Shown here: piece by piece, positions 44,247-49,505 of the stretch
Numbering within the stretch: the first letter of the stretch is position 1
Layout: each line of letters starts with the position of its first letter
Made by a program: the position numbers and the translations under genes
Notes under the pieces: generated by a model
What the model was told of the DNA's origin: nothing
Database searches by the model: none
What the model saw: the letters and a program-made list of their open reading frames with translations, nothing else
Assembly: GCA_007693555.1 (NCBI GenBank)
Contig: REDJ01000127.1
Coordinates: 1 to 49,505 of the forward strand
DNA from: Bacteroidota bacterium
GTDB lineage: Bacteria > Bacteroidota > Bacteroidia > Bacteroidales > UBA7960
Reading direction: 5' to 3'
Length of the DNA stretch: 49,505 nt

Positions 44247-44274
44247 CAAAGTTATACTGTTTTTTCTAACTTTG
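44247..44274. promoter_or_regulatory. Symmetrical divergent promoter pair
   Basis: The minus-strand -7 box TAACTTTG (44254-44247) and the plus-strand -7 box TAACTTTG (44267-44274) form a perfect 8-bp inverted repeat with a 12-bp spacer. Predicted starts are about 44240 (minus) and 44281 (plus). Each -33 region must overlap the other's -7 box. Confidence 0.65.
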
Positions 44275-44307
44275 TTTGCGTGTAAATTATTGTATAAACA
44301 TTTCAAT

Positions 44308-44613
44308 ATGTTTAACAAATCGTTTCGATATTATTTATTGCTTTTTTTACTTGTTTTTTTACCCCTTACCTCCTGCGGGCCTAAATATAAAGCTGCAAAA
44401 AGTCAGCGTCAAATGGAGAAACGCACGGAGCAAAGAAGAAAAGAAGGAGAGCGGGCATTGAACCAGGGCCGTGCAAGGCATGTGCAAATGCAGAGCCCCG
44501 AAACACGGCAGCGGATGAAGGAAACCCGTAAAAAAAGCGACAGATTACTAAACAATAAAAAGAGAAAGCCGTTCTACGTTCGTTGGTATAACTCAATCAG
44601 AGGCAGAAGGTAG
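44308..44613 (+). CDS. Small highly basic lipoprotein, unknown function
   Basis: 101 residues from the ATG at 44308. Upstream in-frame ATGs fall on or before the predicted promoter, so they are excluded. The signal ends LPLTSC (Cys23) after a long hydrophobic run. The mature part is strongly basic and helical, rich in Arg, Lys and Gln (SQRQMEKRTEQRRKEGERAL), ending RWYNSIRGRR. Such proteins could bind peptidoglycan, nucleic acid or acidic polysaccharide, but that is speculation. It lies 27 bp upstream of the poly-Q membrane protein gene. Confidence 0.65.
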   Translation: MFNKSFRYYLLLFLLVFLPLTSCGPKYKAAKSQRQMEKRTEQRRKEGERALNQGRARHVQMQSPETRQRMKETRKKSDRLLNNKKRKPFYVRWYNSIRGRR

Positions 44614-44640
44614 CATGCAAAACTCAGAACAACTTTAATT

Positions 44641-45243
44641 ATGGAAGAATTTATTTATATTTTTTTGGCAATCATCTGGCTGGTAATCAGCATCCTGGGG
44701 AGTAGAAAGAAGAAGCAACAACAGCAACAGCAACAGCAACAGAAACCAAAACCACAGGAATATCAGGAGAGGAAAAGTGCAGAAGCCCAATACGAGACTC
44801 CGGCACAGCCACAGAGACAGAAGGAAAAAGAAAGTGGTAAAAATCTGGAAGATTTACTTGAAGAATTCTTTGGTGAGTCAGAACCCGGTCCAAAACCGGT
44901 TGAGCAGAAAGCACCTGCCCCAAGTTATACCAGGGAAAGAACCTTTAAAGATGATGCAAAACCCGAAAGAAGGTTCAATGAAGATATTGAGGAAAAACAA
45001 ATTGAGAAGTTTGAAGGAACAGATGCAATTACCGAAGATTATGAATTTTCAGCCGAAGGCAATGTAGAAACCATTGAAGACCTTATCAAATCCTACGACA
45101 AGAAATATCAAAAAACTGAGGAGGAAGACAAAAAGCTCTTTGTTGTTGATTTGGATGAAGAAGAAAGTTTAACGGATGACTGGGTATTTGACGGTAAACA
45201 GGCCATTATTTACAGCGAAATTATCAGGAGAAAATATTTTTAA
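44641..45243 (+). CDS. Membrane-anchored low-complexity protein, poly-Q near N-terminus
   Basis: 200 residues. A membrane helix at about 3-20 is followed by a basic stretch RKKK and nine glutamines (26-34). A long charged low-complexity region (Glu, Lys, Pro) carries motifs KNLEDLLEEFFG and NVETIEDLIKSYDKKY. The C-terminus FDGKQAIIYSEIIRRKYF is conserved in many Bacteroidota proteins of this kind, in my recollection. The function is unknown. The poly-Q tract is coded by alternating CAA and CAG (44715-44741), a 6-bp repeat that could change length without losing frame. Confidence 0.72.
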   Translation: MEEFIYIFLAIIWLVISILGSRKKKQQQQQQQQQKPKPQEYQERKSAEAQYETPAQPQRQKEKESGKNLEDLLEEFFGESEPGPKPVEQKAPAPSYTRERTFKDDAKPERRFNEDIEEKQIEKFEGTDAITEDYEFSAEGNVETIEDLIKSYDKKYQKTEEEDKKLFVVDLDEEESLTDDWVFDGKQAIIYSEIIRRKYF

Positions 45244-45259
45244 TAATTTGCCTTTTTTT

Positions 45260-45290
45260 ATTGATAATTAGGAAATAATACTTACATTTG
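45260..45290 (+). promoter_or_regulatory. Promoter of candidate small RNA
   Basis: TTG at 45261-45263 lies 19 bp before the -7 box TACATTTG (45283-45290), the normal Bacteroidota spacing. Transcription should start near 45294-45297. Confidence 0.6.
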
Positions 45291-45293
45291 CCT

Positions 45294-45440
45294 ATGCAAA
45301 CGGGATAACCTGTTTGCTTTTCTGTTATAATAACATCTTATCTCCGGGCAGATTAAACTGCACGGAAAAAAATAAAGAATAAACCGAATAAGGGTTGTCA
45401 GTTATGTTATCAGTTTTGCATGCTGACAACTATTTTTTTT
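45294..45440 (+). ncRNA. Candidate small non-coding RNA
   Basis: From the predicted start, the transcript opens with a 9-bp hairpin (arms GCAAACGGG 45296-45304 and CCTGTTTGC 45309-45317). A second hairpin is TGTTA/TAACA (45323-45327/45331-45335). A third is CCG-G-GCAG (45344-45351) with CTGC-A-CGG (45358-45365). It ends with GTTGTCAG (45394-45401)/CTGACAAC (45423-45430) and eight T residues. ATGCAAA at 45294-45300 can also pair with TTTGCAT (45415-45421) in the terminator loop, an alternative fold. No reading frame of note fits. I do not recognise it as 6S, tmRNA or SRP RNA. It might also be a leader of the genes downstream. Confidence 0.5.
45394..45440 (+). terminator. Intrinsic terminator of candidate small RNA
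   Basis: The 8-bp stem GTTGTCAG/CTGACAAC with a 21-nt loop is followed by TATTTTTTTT. Confidence 0.75.
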
Positions 45441-45473
45441 ATACTTTTTGCTTTAGGTATTTGAGAAACCAAT

Positions 45474-45713
45474 ATGTTTACAATATTCAATACATATAAA
45501 TTATATTCGGATATCCGTGTAATGAAGGAAGTGTATTTTCTTTCGTATGTATTGGCATGTTTATGTCAGATTTTCTTGCTGCCATGGCACATATTCTATC
45601 CGGTTAAAGTCCTCCCTTCTGATGAATTCGTCCGGTTTAAACCGGATAAGCTACCACAACCGGAAGGAAGTTCAAAGGGGACAAAAATCTTAATCAGTTT
45701 TATTAAAGTTTAA
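45474..45713 (+). CDS. Doubtful small open frame, hypothetical protein
   Basis: 79 residues, beginning MFTIFNTYKLYSDIRVMKEV, with a hydrophobic middle (FLSYVLACLCQIFLLPWHIF) that could be a membrane helix and a basic, proline-containing end. I recognise no family. It follows the small-RNA terminator by 33 bp and has no clear promoter; greA starts 91 bp later. It may be a real short membrane protein or chance. The rest of the 45244-45804 gap is covered by the RNA candidate and holds nothing else that I can name. Confidence 0.25.
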   Translation: MFTIFNTYKLYSDIRVMKEVYFLSYVLACLCQIFLLPWHIFYPVKVLPSDEFVRFKPDKLPQPEGSSKGTKILISFIKV

Positions 45714-45804
45714 AAATCACAGTTTTTTCATACCCCTGAATTACAACATTGATATTCTGAAGAAAGGAATACAGGGAAATGTTAAACCATAATACCATTT
45801 AGTC

Positions 45805-46278
45805 ATGAATGAGGTTAAATATTTTACACAGGAAGGTCTTGAAAAGCTCAAACAAGAGCTTGAGCATCTGAAATCTGTTGAAAGACCAGTCATATCCCAG
45901 CAAATTGCAGATGCAAGGGAAAAAGGCGATTTATCAGAAAATGCCGAATATGATGCTGCAAAAAATGCTCAGGGTATGCTTGAACTCAAAATTTCAAAAC
46001 TTGAGGACACCCTCAGCAATGCACGGGTTATTGACGAATCACAACTTGATGTGAACAAAGTTTCCATTTTGTCAAAAGTCAAACTTAAAAACCTCAAAAA
46101 CAATGCAACCATGACCTATACTCTTGTACCGGAAAATGAGGCTGATATCAAATCAGGAAGAATTTCAGTAAATAGCCCAATTGCCAAGGGGCTACTTGGT
46201 AAAAAAATTGGTGAAAAAGCTGATATTCAGGTTCCCGCCGGGCTTATGTCTTTCGAAGTTCTTGAAGTAAGCAGATAA
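45805..46278 (+). CDS. greA: Transcription elongation factor GreA
   Basis: 157 residues. The N-terminal coiled coil holds the acidic tip in EKGDLSENAEYDAAKNAQ (about 41-58), where Asp and Glu coordinate the metal in the RNA polymerase secondary channel. The C-terminal FKBP-like domain has TYTLVPENEADIKSGRISVNSPIAKGLLGKKIGE. It rescues backtracked polymerase by stimulating transcript cleavage. The length is standard. No clear -7 box was seen. A strong terminator follows, so the transcript ends before the HIT gene. Confidence 0.97.
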   Translation: MNEVKYFTQEGLEKLKQELEHLKSVERPVISQQIADAREKGDLSENAEYDAAKNAQGMLELKISKLEDTLSNARVIDESQLDVNKVSILSKVKLKNLKNNATMTYTLVPENEADIKSGRISVNSPIAKGLLGKKIGEKADIQVPAGLMSFEVLEVSR

Positions 46279-46297
46279 TTCATAATATTTTCAGGGC

Positions 46298-46336
46298 AAA
46301 GCCGGGTAAAATCAAAAATTTTCCCGGCTTTTTTTT
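46298..46336 (+). terminator. Intrinsic terminator after greA
   Basis: AAAGCCGGG (46298-46306) pairs with CCCGGCTTT (46323-46331) and is followed by more T residues. Confidence 0.92.
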
Positions 46337-46370
46337 ATTTTTATCATTCAAAACCTAAATCTCACTCATT

Positions 46371-46766
46371 ATGCCTTCTATTTTTTCCAAAATCGTTTCG
46401 GGTGAAATACCCTCCTATAAAGTTGCAGAAGATGATCGCTTTCTGGCTTTTCTTGACATAAACCCCCTTGCCAAAGGCCATACACTTGTCATCCCTAAAA
46501 AAGAAACAGATTATATTTTTGATATTGAGGATGATGAGTATAAAGAGCTTTTTCTTTTTGCAAAAAAAGTTGCAAAATCAATCGGCAAGTGTATCCAGTG
46601 CGAGAGAGTAGGTGTTGCTGTAATAGGACTTGAAGTGGCTCATGCACACATTCATTTAATACCTATAAATGGAATCTATGATATTGATTTCAGCAAGCCA
46701 AAGCTCAAGCTCAGCCAGGAAGAATTTCAAATGATTGCACAACGTATTGCATCCAAGATAGAATAA
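46371..46766 (+). CDS. HIT-family (HinT-like) nucleotide hydrolase
   Basis: 131 residues. The histidine triad HAHIHL gives His91, His93 and His95, preceded by the LAKGHTLVIPKKE segment with the further conserved His37. HinT proteins hydrolyse adenosine 5'-phosphoramidates and aminoacyl-AMP. In this branch the catalytic triad is complete. It converges with ruvC, with one base between the stop codons; an AT-rich hairpin AGAATAA/TTATTCT (46760-46766/46776-46782) overlaps both stops. Confidence 0.94.
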   Translation: MPSIFSKIVSGEIPSYKVAEDDRFLAFLDINPLAKGHTLVIPKKETDYIFDIEDDEYKELFLFAKKVAKSIGKCIQCERVGVAVIGLEVAHAHIHLIPINGIYDIDFSKPKLKLSQEEFQMIAQRIASKIE

Positions 46767-46767
46767 A

Positions 46768-47337
46768 CTATTTTTTTATTCTGCCGGGATTTTTTGAAAT
46801 AAATGCCTGCCATCCGCTATAGGAATCGCCCGAATCGGAATTTTGACCCCTTTGAAAGTGATGGCACACGGCAACAGCAAGCGCATCGGTAATGTCAAAG
46901 TATTCAGGTATTTGCTTTATGGTGAGTAATCCTGCAAGCATACCGGCTACTTGTTCTTTTGATGCGCCGCCCTTACCCGTTATAGATTGTTTGATTTTAC
47001 GGGGGGAGTATTCAAATACCGGAATATCCCGATATAAAGCAGCTGCAATAGCAACTCCCTGTGCCCGGCCCAACTTGAGCATACTTTGAATATTCTTACC
47101 ATAAAACTGGCTTTCTATAGCCAGCTCATCCGGGTGATACTGGTCAATGAACCGGAGAGTAGTTTCAAAAATTTTTTTAAGCTTAAGCTGATGATCGGAC
47201 ATCTTATTGAGCCTGAGAACATCCATGGCAATGATGTCAATTTTATTACCTTTGACCTCAATGATTCCCAGCCCCATGTTATTGGTACCCGGGTCAATAC
47301 CCAGTATAATTTTTTCCACTTCTGCAGTTTTAGGCAA
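46768..47337 (-). CDS. ruvC: Crossover junction endodeoxyribonuclease RuvC
   Basis: 189 residues, RNase H-like fold. The acidic catalytic residues are Asp15 (ILGIDPGTNNMG), Glu75 (LAIESQFYG), Asp148 and Asp151 (YFDITDALAVAVCHH). It resolves Holliday junctions after RuvAB migration. RuvA and RuvB genes are not nearby. The GKGGASKEQV segment is the conserved basic region. A -7 box TACTTTTG lies at 47375-47368. The neighbour on the other side of the promoter is a divergent glycosyltransferase gene. Confidence 0.97.
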   Translation of the reverse strand: MPKTAEVEKIILGIDPGTNNMGLGIIEVKGNKIDIIAMDVLRLNKMSDHQLKLKKIFETTLRFIDQYHPDELAIESQFYGKNIQSMLKLGRAQGVAIAAALYRDIPVFEYSPRKIKQSITGKGGASKEQVAGMLAGLLTIKQIPEYFDITDALAVAVCHHFQRGQNSDSGDSYSGWQAFISKNPGRIKK

Positions 47338-47367
47338 CTTGAAGAATTATGATGATTGCTTTTCTGA

Positions 47368-47375
47368 CAAAAGTA
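47368..47375 (-). promoter_or_regulatory. -7 box for ruvC
   Basis: Minus-strand TACTTTTG matches TAnnTTTG, 31 bp before the start codon. The same box precedes the MerR gene. No -33 element was found. Confidence 0.45.
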
Positions 47376-47471
47376 CATAAAAAACAAGTCCTTACTTTAT
47401 GGCTTTAACAAGGTGTAAAATAATGTTCAGTTCGGTTTTTATAACTAATGTGTTTTGAAAAACATGATTAA

Positions 47472-48602
47472 ATGACACTGGTAACAAGCATAATCATAAT
47501 ATCCGGTTTATTTCTTATCATTTATTGTATCATTATCATCGGCTTTACTGCAGGTTGGTTCAGGAAAGTAAAGAATGAAAATAAAGACCTGGTAAATATT
47601 CCTTTTCTTTCGGTGATTGTTGCTTTTCGCAACGAAGAAGCCAATCTCGGCAATCTGATTTCACATCTCAAAGCACAGGATTATCCTTCTAATAAGCATG
47701 AAATTATTTTCTCCGATGATTTTTCTCAGGACTCAAGTATTGAGATAATTGAAAAAGAAATTCAGGGCTCAGAATATTTTCGTTTGATTAAACCTGGCAA
47801 TGGAGATAAACCAGGGAAAAAAGCTGCACTTCTAAGAGCAATGAATATGACACGTGGCGAAATCATTATTACAACGGATGCGGATTGTTTTATGGGAAAG
47901 CATTGGTTGCAAACTATTGCCAGGGAGTTTCAAAACAATGAGATAAAACTGATTCTAGGTCCGGTGGATATTATAGCAAATGAAACTGTTTTTAGTCATT
48001 TCCAGTCTCTTGAGTTTATGAGCCTCACAGGTTCCGCTGCCGGTTCAGCAAAGATAGGCAAACCCGTTCTGGCCAATGCAGCAAATCTGGCATTCAGAAA
48101 AAATGCTTTTGAGGAGATAAAAAGTAAAATTGACGGAGTTCATTTGTCATCGGGTGATGATATATTTCTTTTGCATGCCATAAAAAAGGAATTTCCAAAG
48201 GGAGTAAAGTTTCTGATGAAAAAGGAAGCTGTAGTGTATACCCATCCCTTGAAATCCATAGGAGAGTTTTACCGGCAAAGGATGCGTTGGTCGGCTAAGG
48301 CAACCTCATTTAAAGACCTGTTTACTTTGATTACCGGTGCAGTTGTGGCAGGATTGAATATTTTCCTGGTAGCAGGCTTTTTTATGGCATTTTTTTTTCC
48401 TGCCATAACTCAACCTTTGCTACTTATATGGATTGCAAAAGTTTTGATTGATTTGCCCCTAATTACCGGTGTTGCAATTTTCTTGAAAAAAGTCAGGCTG
48501 CTCGGGCTCTATATCCCCTTGCAATTGATTTACCCTTTTTATGTGAGCTCAACACTCTTACTGGCAGCCCTCATAAAATCGTCATGGAAAAACAGGAAGT
48601 AA
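47472..48602 (+). CDS. Membrane glycosyltransferase family 2 protein
   Basis: 376 residues. One membrane helix at the N-terminus (about 3-28) is followed by the GT-A domain with VIVAFRNEEANL, EIIFSDDFSQD, TTDADC (DxD-type) and the QRMRW motif typical of processive or membrane GT2 enzymes. Two or three helices close the C-terminus (about 285-372). It probably extends a membrane-associated glycan from the cytoplasmic face. It is not in the main polysaccharide block, and no other sugar gene is close. The product is unknown. Confidence 0.9.
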   Translation: MTLVTSIIIISGLFLIIYCIIIIGFTAGWFRKVKNENKDLVNIPFLSVIVAFRNEEANLGNLISHLKAQDYPSNKHEIIFSDDFSQDSSIEIIEKEIQGSEYFRLIKPGNGDKPGKKAALLRAMNMTRGEIIITTDADCFMGKHWLQTIAREFQNNEIKLILGPVDIIANETVFSHFQSLEFMSLTGSAAGSAKIGKPVLANAANLAFRKNAFEEIKSKIDGVHLSSGDDIFLLHAIKKEFPKGVKFLMKKEAVVYTHPLKSIGEFYRQRMRWSAKATSFKDLFTLITGAVVAGLNIFLVAGFFMAFFFPAITQPLLLIWIAKVLIDLPLITGVAIFLKKVRLLGLYIPLQLIYPFYVSSTLLLAALIKSSWKNRK

Positions 48603-48618
48603 AGCAAAGGTGATTGTT

Positions 48619-48960
48619 TCAGTTACCCAGCTCTTTTTTCACGTCCAGTAAAAATTTTTCAATTTTGTTGAGAGACTTAACAATTTCGTATTCTTTCAAT
48701 GTATCCTCAGGATTTTTACGAAGTTTTTCACTTGCGCCCTTCAGGGTATAACCTCTTTCTTTCACCAGGTTGTAAATCAGGTGAAAGTTATCCACATCTT
48801 TCTGTGTGAAAAGCCGGTTGCCTTTTTTATTTTTTTTGGGTTGAATGATGTCAAATTCCTTTTCCCAAAAGCGTATCAGCGATGTGTTCACATCAAACAT
48901 CGCTGCCACCTCACCAATGGTGTAATATATCCTTGCAATACTATCTTCTTTTTCGCCCAT
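48619..48960 (-). CDS. MerR-family transcriptional regulator
   Basis: 113 residues. The winged helix-turn-helix opens with YYTIGEVAAMFDVNTSLIRFWEKEF and continues through GNRLFTQKDVDNFHLIYNLVKERGYTLKGA. A short helical tail (LNKIEKFLLDVKKEL) likely makes the dimer. There is no effector-binding domain or cysteine cluster, so it belongs to the small MerR regulators common in Bacteroidota. The target is unknown. It has the best promoter of the window, on the minus strand at 49034-49003. Confidence 0.92.
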   Translation of the reverse strand: MGEKEDSIARIYYTIGEVAAMFDVNTSLIRFWEKEFDIIQPKKNKKGNRLFTQKDVDNFHLIYNLVKERGYTLKGASEKLRKNPEDTLKEYEIVKSLNKIEKFLLDVKKELGN

Positions 48961-49002
48961 GCCGTTTTTGATTTACCCCTGAACCATAAATTATTTCTTC
49001 CC

Positions 49003-49034
49003 CAAAAGTAAAAAAGAAAAAACCTTCTATCAAA
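49003..49034 (-). promoter_or_regulatory. Full-consensus promoter of MerR gene
   Basis: Minus-strand TTTG (49034-49031) is followed after 20 bp by TACTTTTG (49010-49003). Both parts match the Bacteroidota consensus. Transcription should begin near 48996, 36 bp before the start codon. Confidence 0.7.
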
Positions 49035-49190
49035 CAAATTTTGCTTTCGATTTTATTTTTCCGGGAGTATAAATATTAATTTCGCTCAGCCGGGCCTAAG
49101 TGCTCATTTAGCAGAAACGCAAACAACGCATAACGCTAAAAAATAAAGCTTTTTTTCTTTTCATTGAACACTTTTAACTGATGGTTATTT
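49035..49190. other. Non-coding stretch upstream of the toxin-antitoxin pair
   Basis: The whole gap between MerR and antitoxin genes is about 300 bp. Apart from the two promoters it holds a TAATTTCG near 49077-49084 and a run of A/T around 49140-49160. I see no gene, RNA or clear repeat. Confidence 0.4.
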
Positions 49191-49220
49191 TTTGGTTTGC
49201 CGTATAATTTTGTATTTTTG
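49191..49220 (+). promoter_or_regulatory. Promoter of toxin-antitoxin pair
   Basis: TTTG (49191-49194) and TATTTTTG (49213-49220) are 18 bp apart. The predicted start near 49227 gives a leader of about 38 nt before the antitoxin ATG. Confidence 0.5.
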
Positions 49221-49264
49221 ATTAACGTAAGTGCTTAATAATTGAAACAAAAACTTGAACGAAA

Positions 49265-49495
49265 ATGAACATACAATATATATCTGATGGTTCCGGTCAA
49301 ACAACAGGTGTCTTTATCCCAATTAAAGAGTGGAACCAACTCAAAAGTAAGTATAAAGGTATTGAGCAAGAAGAAACTGAAATTCCCGAATGGCACAAAA
49401 AAATCGTAAGACAACGTCTTGAAGATTACGAACAAAATCCGGGATCTGCCATAGATTTTGATTCAGCTATGGATGATATAGAAAAAGAATTGTAA
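49265..49495 (+). CDS. Antitoxin-like protein of a RelE/ParE-type module
   Basis: 76 residues, beginning MNIQYISDGSGQTTGVFIPI, then EWNQLKSKYKGIE and an acidic end MDDIEKEL. I recall this pattern from small Bacteroidota proteins that precede RelE/ParE family toxins. The stop codon overlaps the ATG of the next frame by one base (TAATG), the tight coupling usual in such modules. The DNA-binding part is not recognised by motif; the C-terminal PEWHKKIVRQRLEDYEQNP helix could bind the toxin. It has its own promoter. Confidence 0.7.
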   Translation: MNIQYISDGSGQTTGVFIPIKEWNQLKSKYKGIEQEETEIPEWHKKIVRQRLEDYEQNPGSAIDFDSAMDDIEKEL

Positions 49496-49505
49496 TGTAT
49501 AAATC
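49495..49505 (+). CDS. Start of RelE/ParE-like toxin gene, cut off by window end
   Basis: ATG at 49495 overlaps the antitoxin stop by one base and begins Met-Tyr-Lys, as in plasmid stabilisation toxins of this group. Only three codons are visible, so the call rests on gene order. Confidence 0.4.

Noticed and set aside
49077-49084. TAATTTCG upstream of the toxin-antitoxin pair as a second promoter
   Set aside because: One mismatch, no -33 element, and no transcript feature after it.

Overview
The window is a stretch of chromosome from a member of the Bacteroidota, most probably a Bacteroidales/Marinilabiliales-type anaerobe or a relative. The evidence is AT-rich DNA, almost no Shine-Dalgarno sequences, many -7 boxes of the Bacteroidota type TAnnTTTG, and lineage-typical genes: gldB, a type IX secretion (T9SS) cargo with a C-terminal sorting domain, PorT-like and DUF6588-like outer-membrane barrels, a CCDC81-type HU/SPOR membrane protein, a GH3-family enzyme, an alkyltransferase-like protein and a bacterial group II GGGPS. 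No rRNA, tRNA, CRISPR, prophage or intact insertion sequence was seen. Most genes are housekeeping.

Layout. 1-6.5 kb: end of an N-acyltransferase gene, engB, gldB, an outer-membrane barrel, a small zinc-ribbon membrane protein, nadE and a DUF6588-like barrel. 6.7-10.4 kb (minus): the Fe-S pair mrp-nfu and the group HU/SPOR-trmB-ATL. 10.7-13.7 kb (minus): GH3 enzyme, a secreted protein and a deoxynucleoside kinase. 13.9-18.6 kb (plus): ispE, an S9 peptidase and an AbgT transporter. 18.7-24.0 kb (minus): a 1138-residue T9SS cargo and argS. 24.2-30.2 kb (plus): a cyclic-2,3-diphosphoglycerate synthetase-like GTPase, pyrB, pyrI and a metalloprotease/TolB-like/barrel protein. 30.5-38.7 kb (minus): an exopolysaccharide locus (asnB, GT4, wza-like export lipoprotein, wzc-like tyrosine kinase, rfbC, wecA-like transferase). 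39.0-41.9 kb (minus): Sfp-type PPTase, GGGPS, lpdA. 42.1-49.5 kb: ahcY, a divergent lipoprotein pair, a poly-Q membrane protein, a candidate small RNA, greA, HIT protein, ruvC, GT2, a MerR regulator and, at the right edge, an antitoxin whose toxin is cut off.

How the genes work together. The exopolysaccharide genes form one co-oriented block covering initiation (wecA-like), a sugar nucleotide step (rfbC), glycosyl transfer (GT4), chain-length control and phospho-regulation (wzc-like) and export (wza-like), with an AsnB-type amidotransferase that may modify a sugar or a peptide. Mrp and NFU are a Fe-S assembly pair. PyrB and PyrI make the two subunits of regulated aspartate transcarbamoylase.

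The most unusual signals lie between the genes. (1) At least six loci carry short tandem arrays with a 7-bp (once 8-bp) period, each with its own motif, nearly all starting within about 0-20 bases of a stop codon: argS, pyrB, the TolB-like gene, wecA, ahcY and lpdA. Where two genes converge, or where an opposing array exists, the arrays form large imperfect inverted repeats. (2) Bases 45260-45440 look like a free-standing small RNA gene: a -33/-7 promoter with 19-bp spacing, three hairpins and a terminator, with no reading frame. (3) Two divergent lipoprotein genes share a perfectly symmetrical promoter pair, two TAACTTTG boxes as an inverted repeat only 12 bp apart. These are sequence observations; the functions proposed for them are inference.
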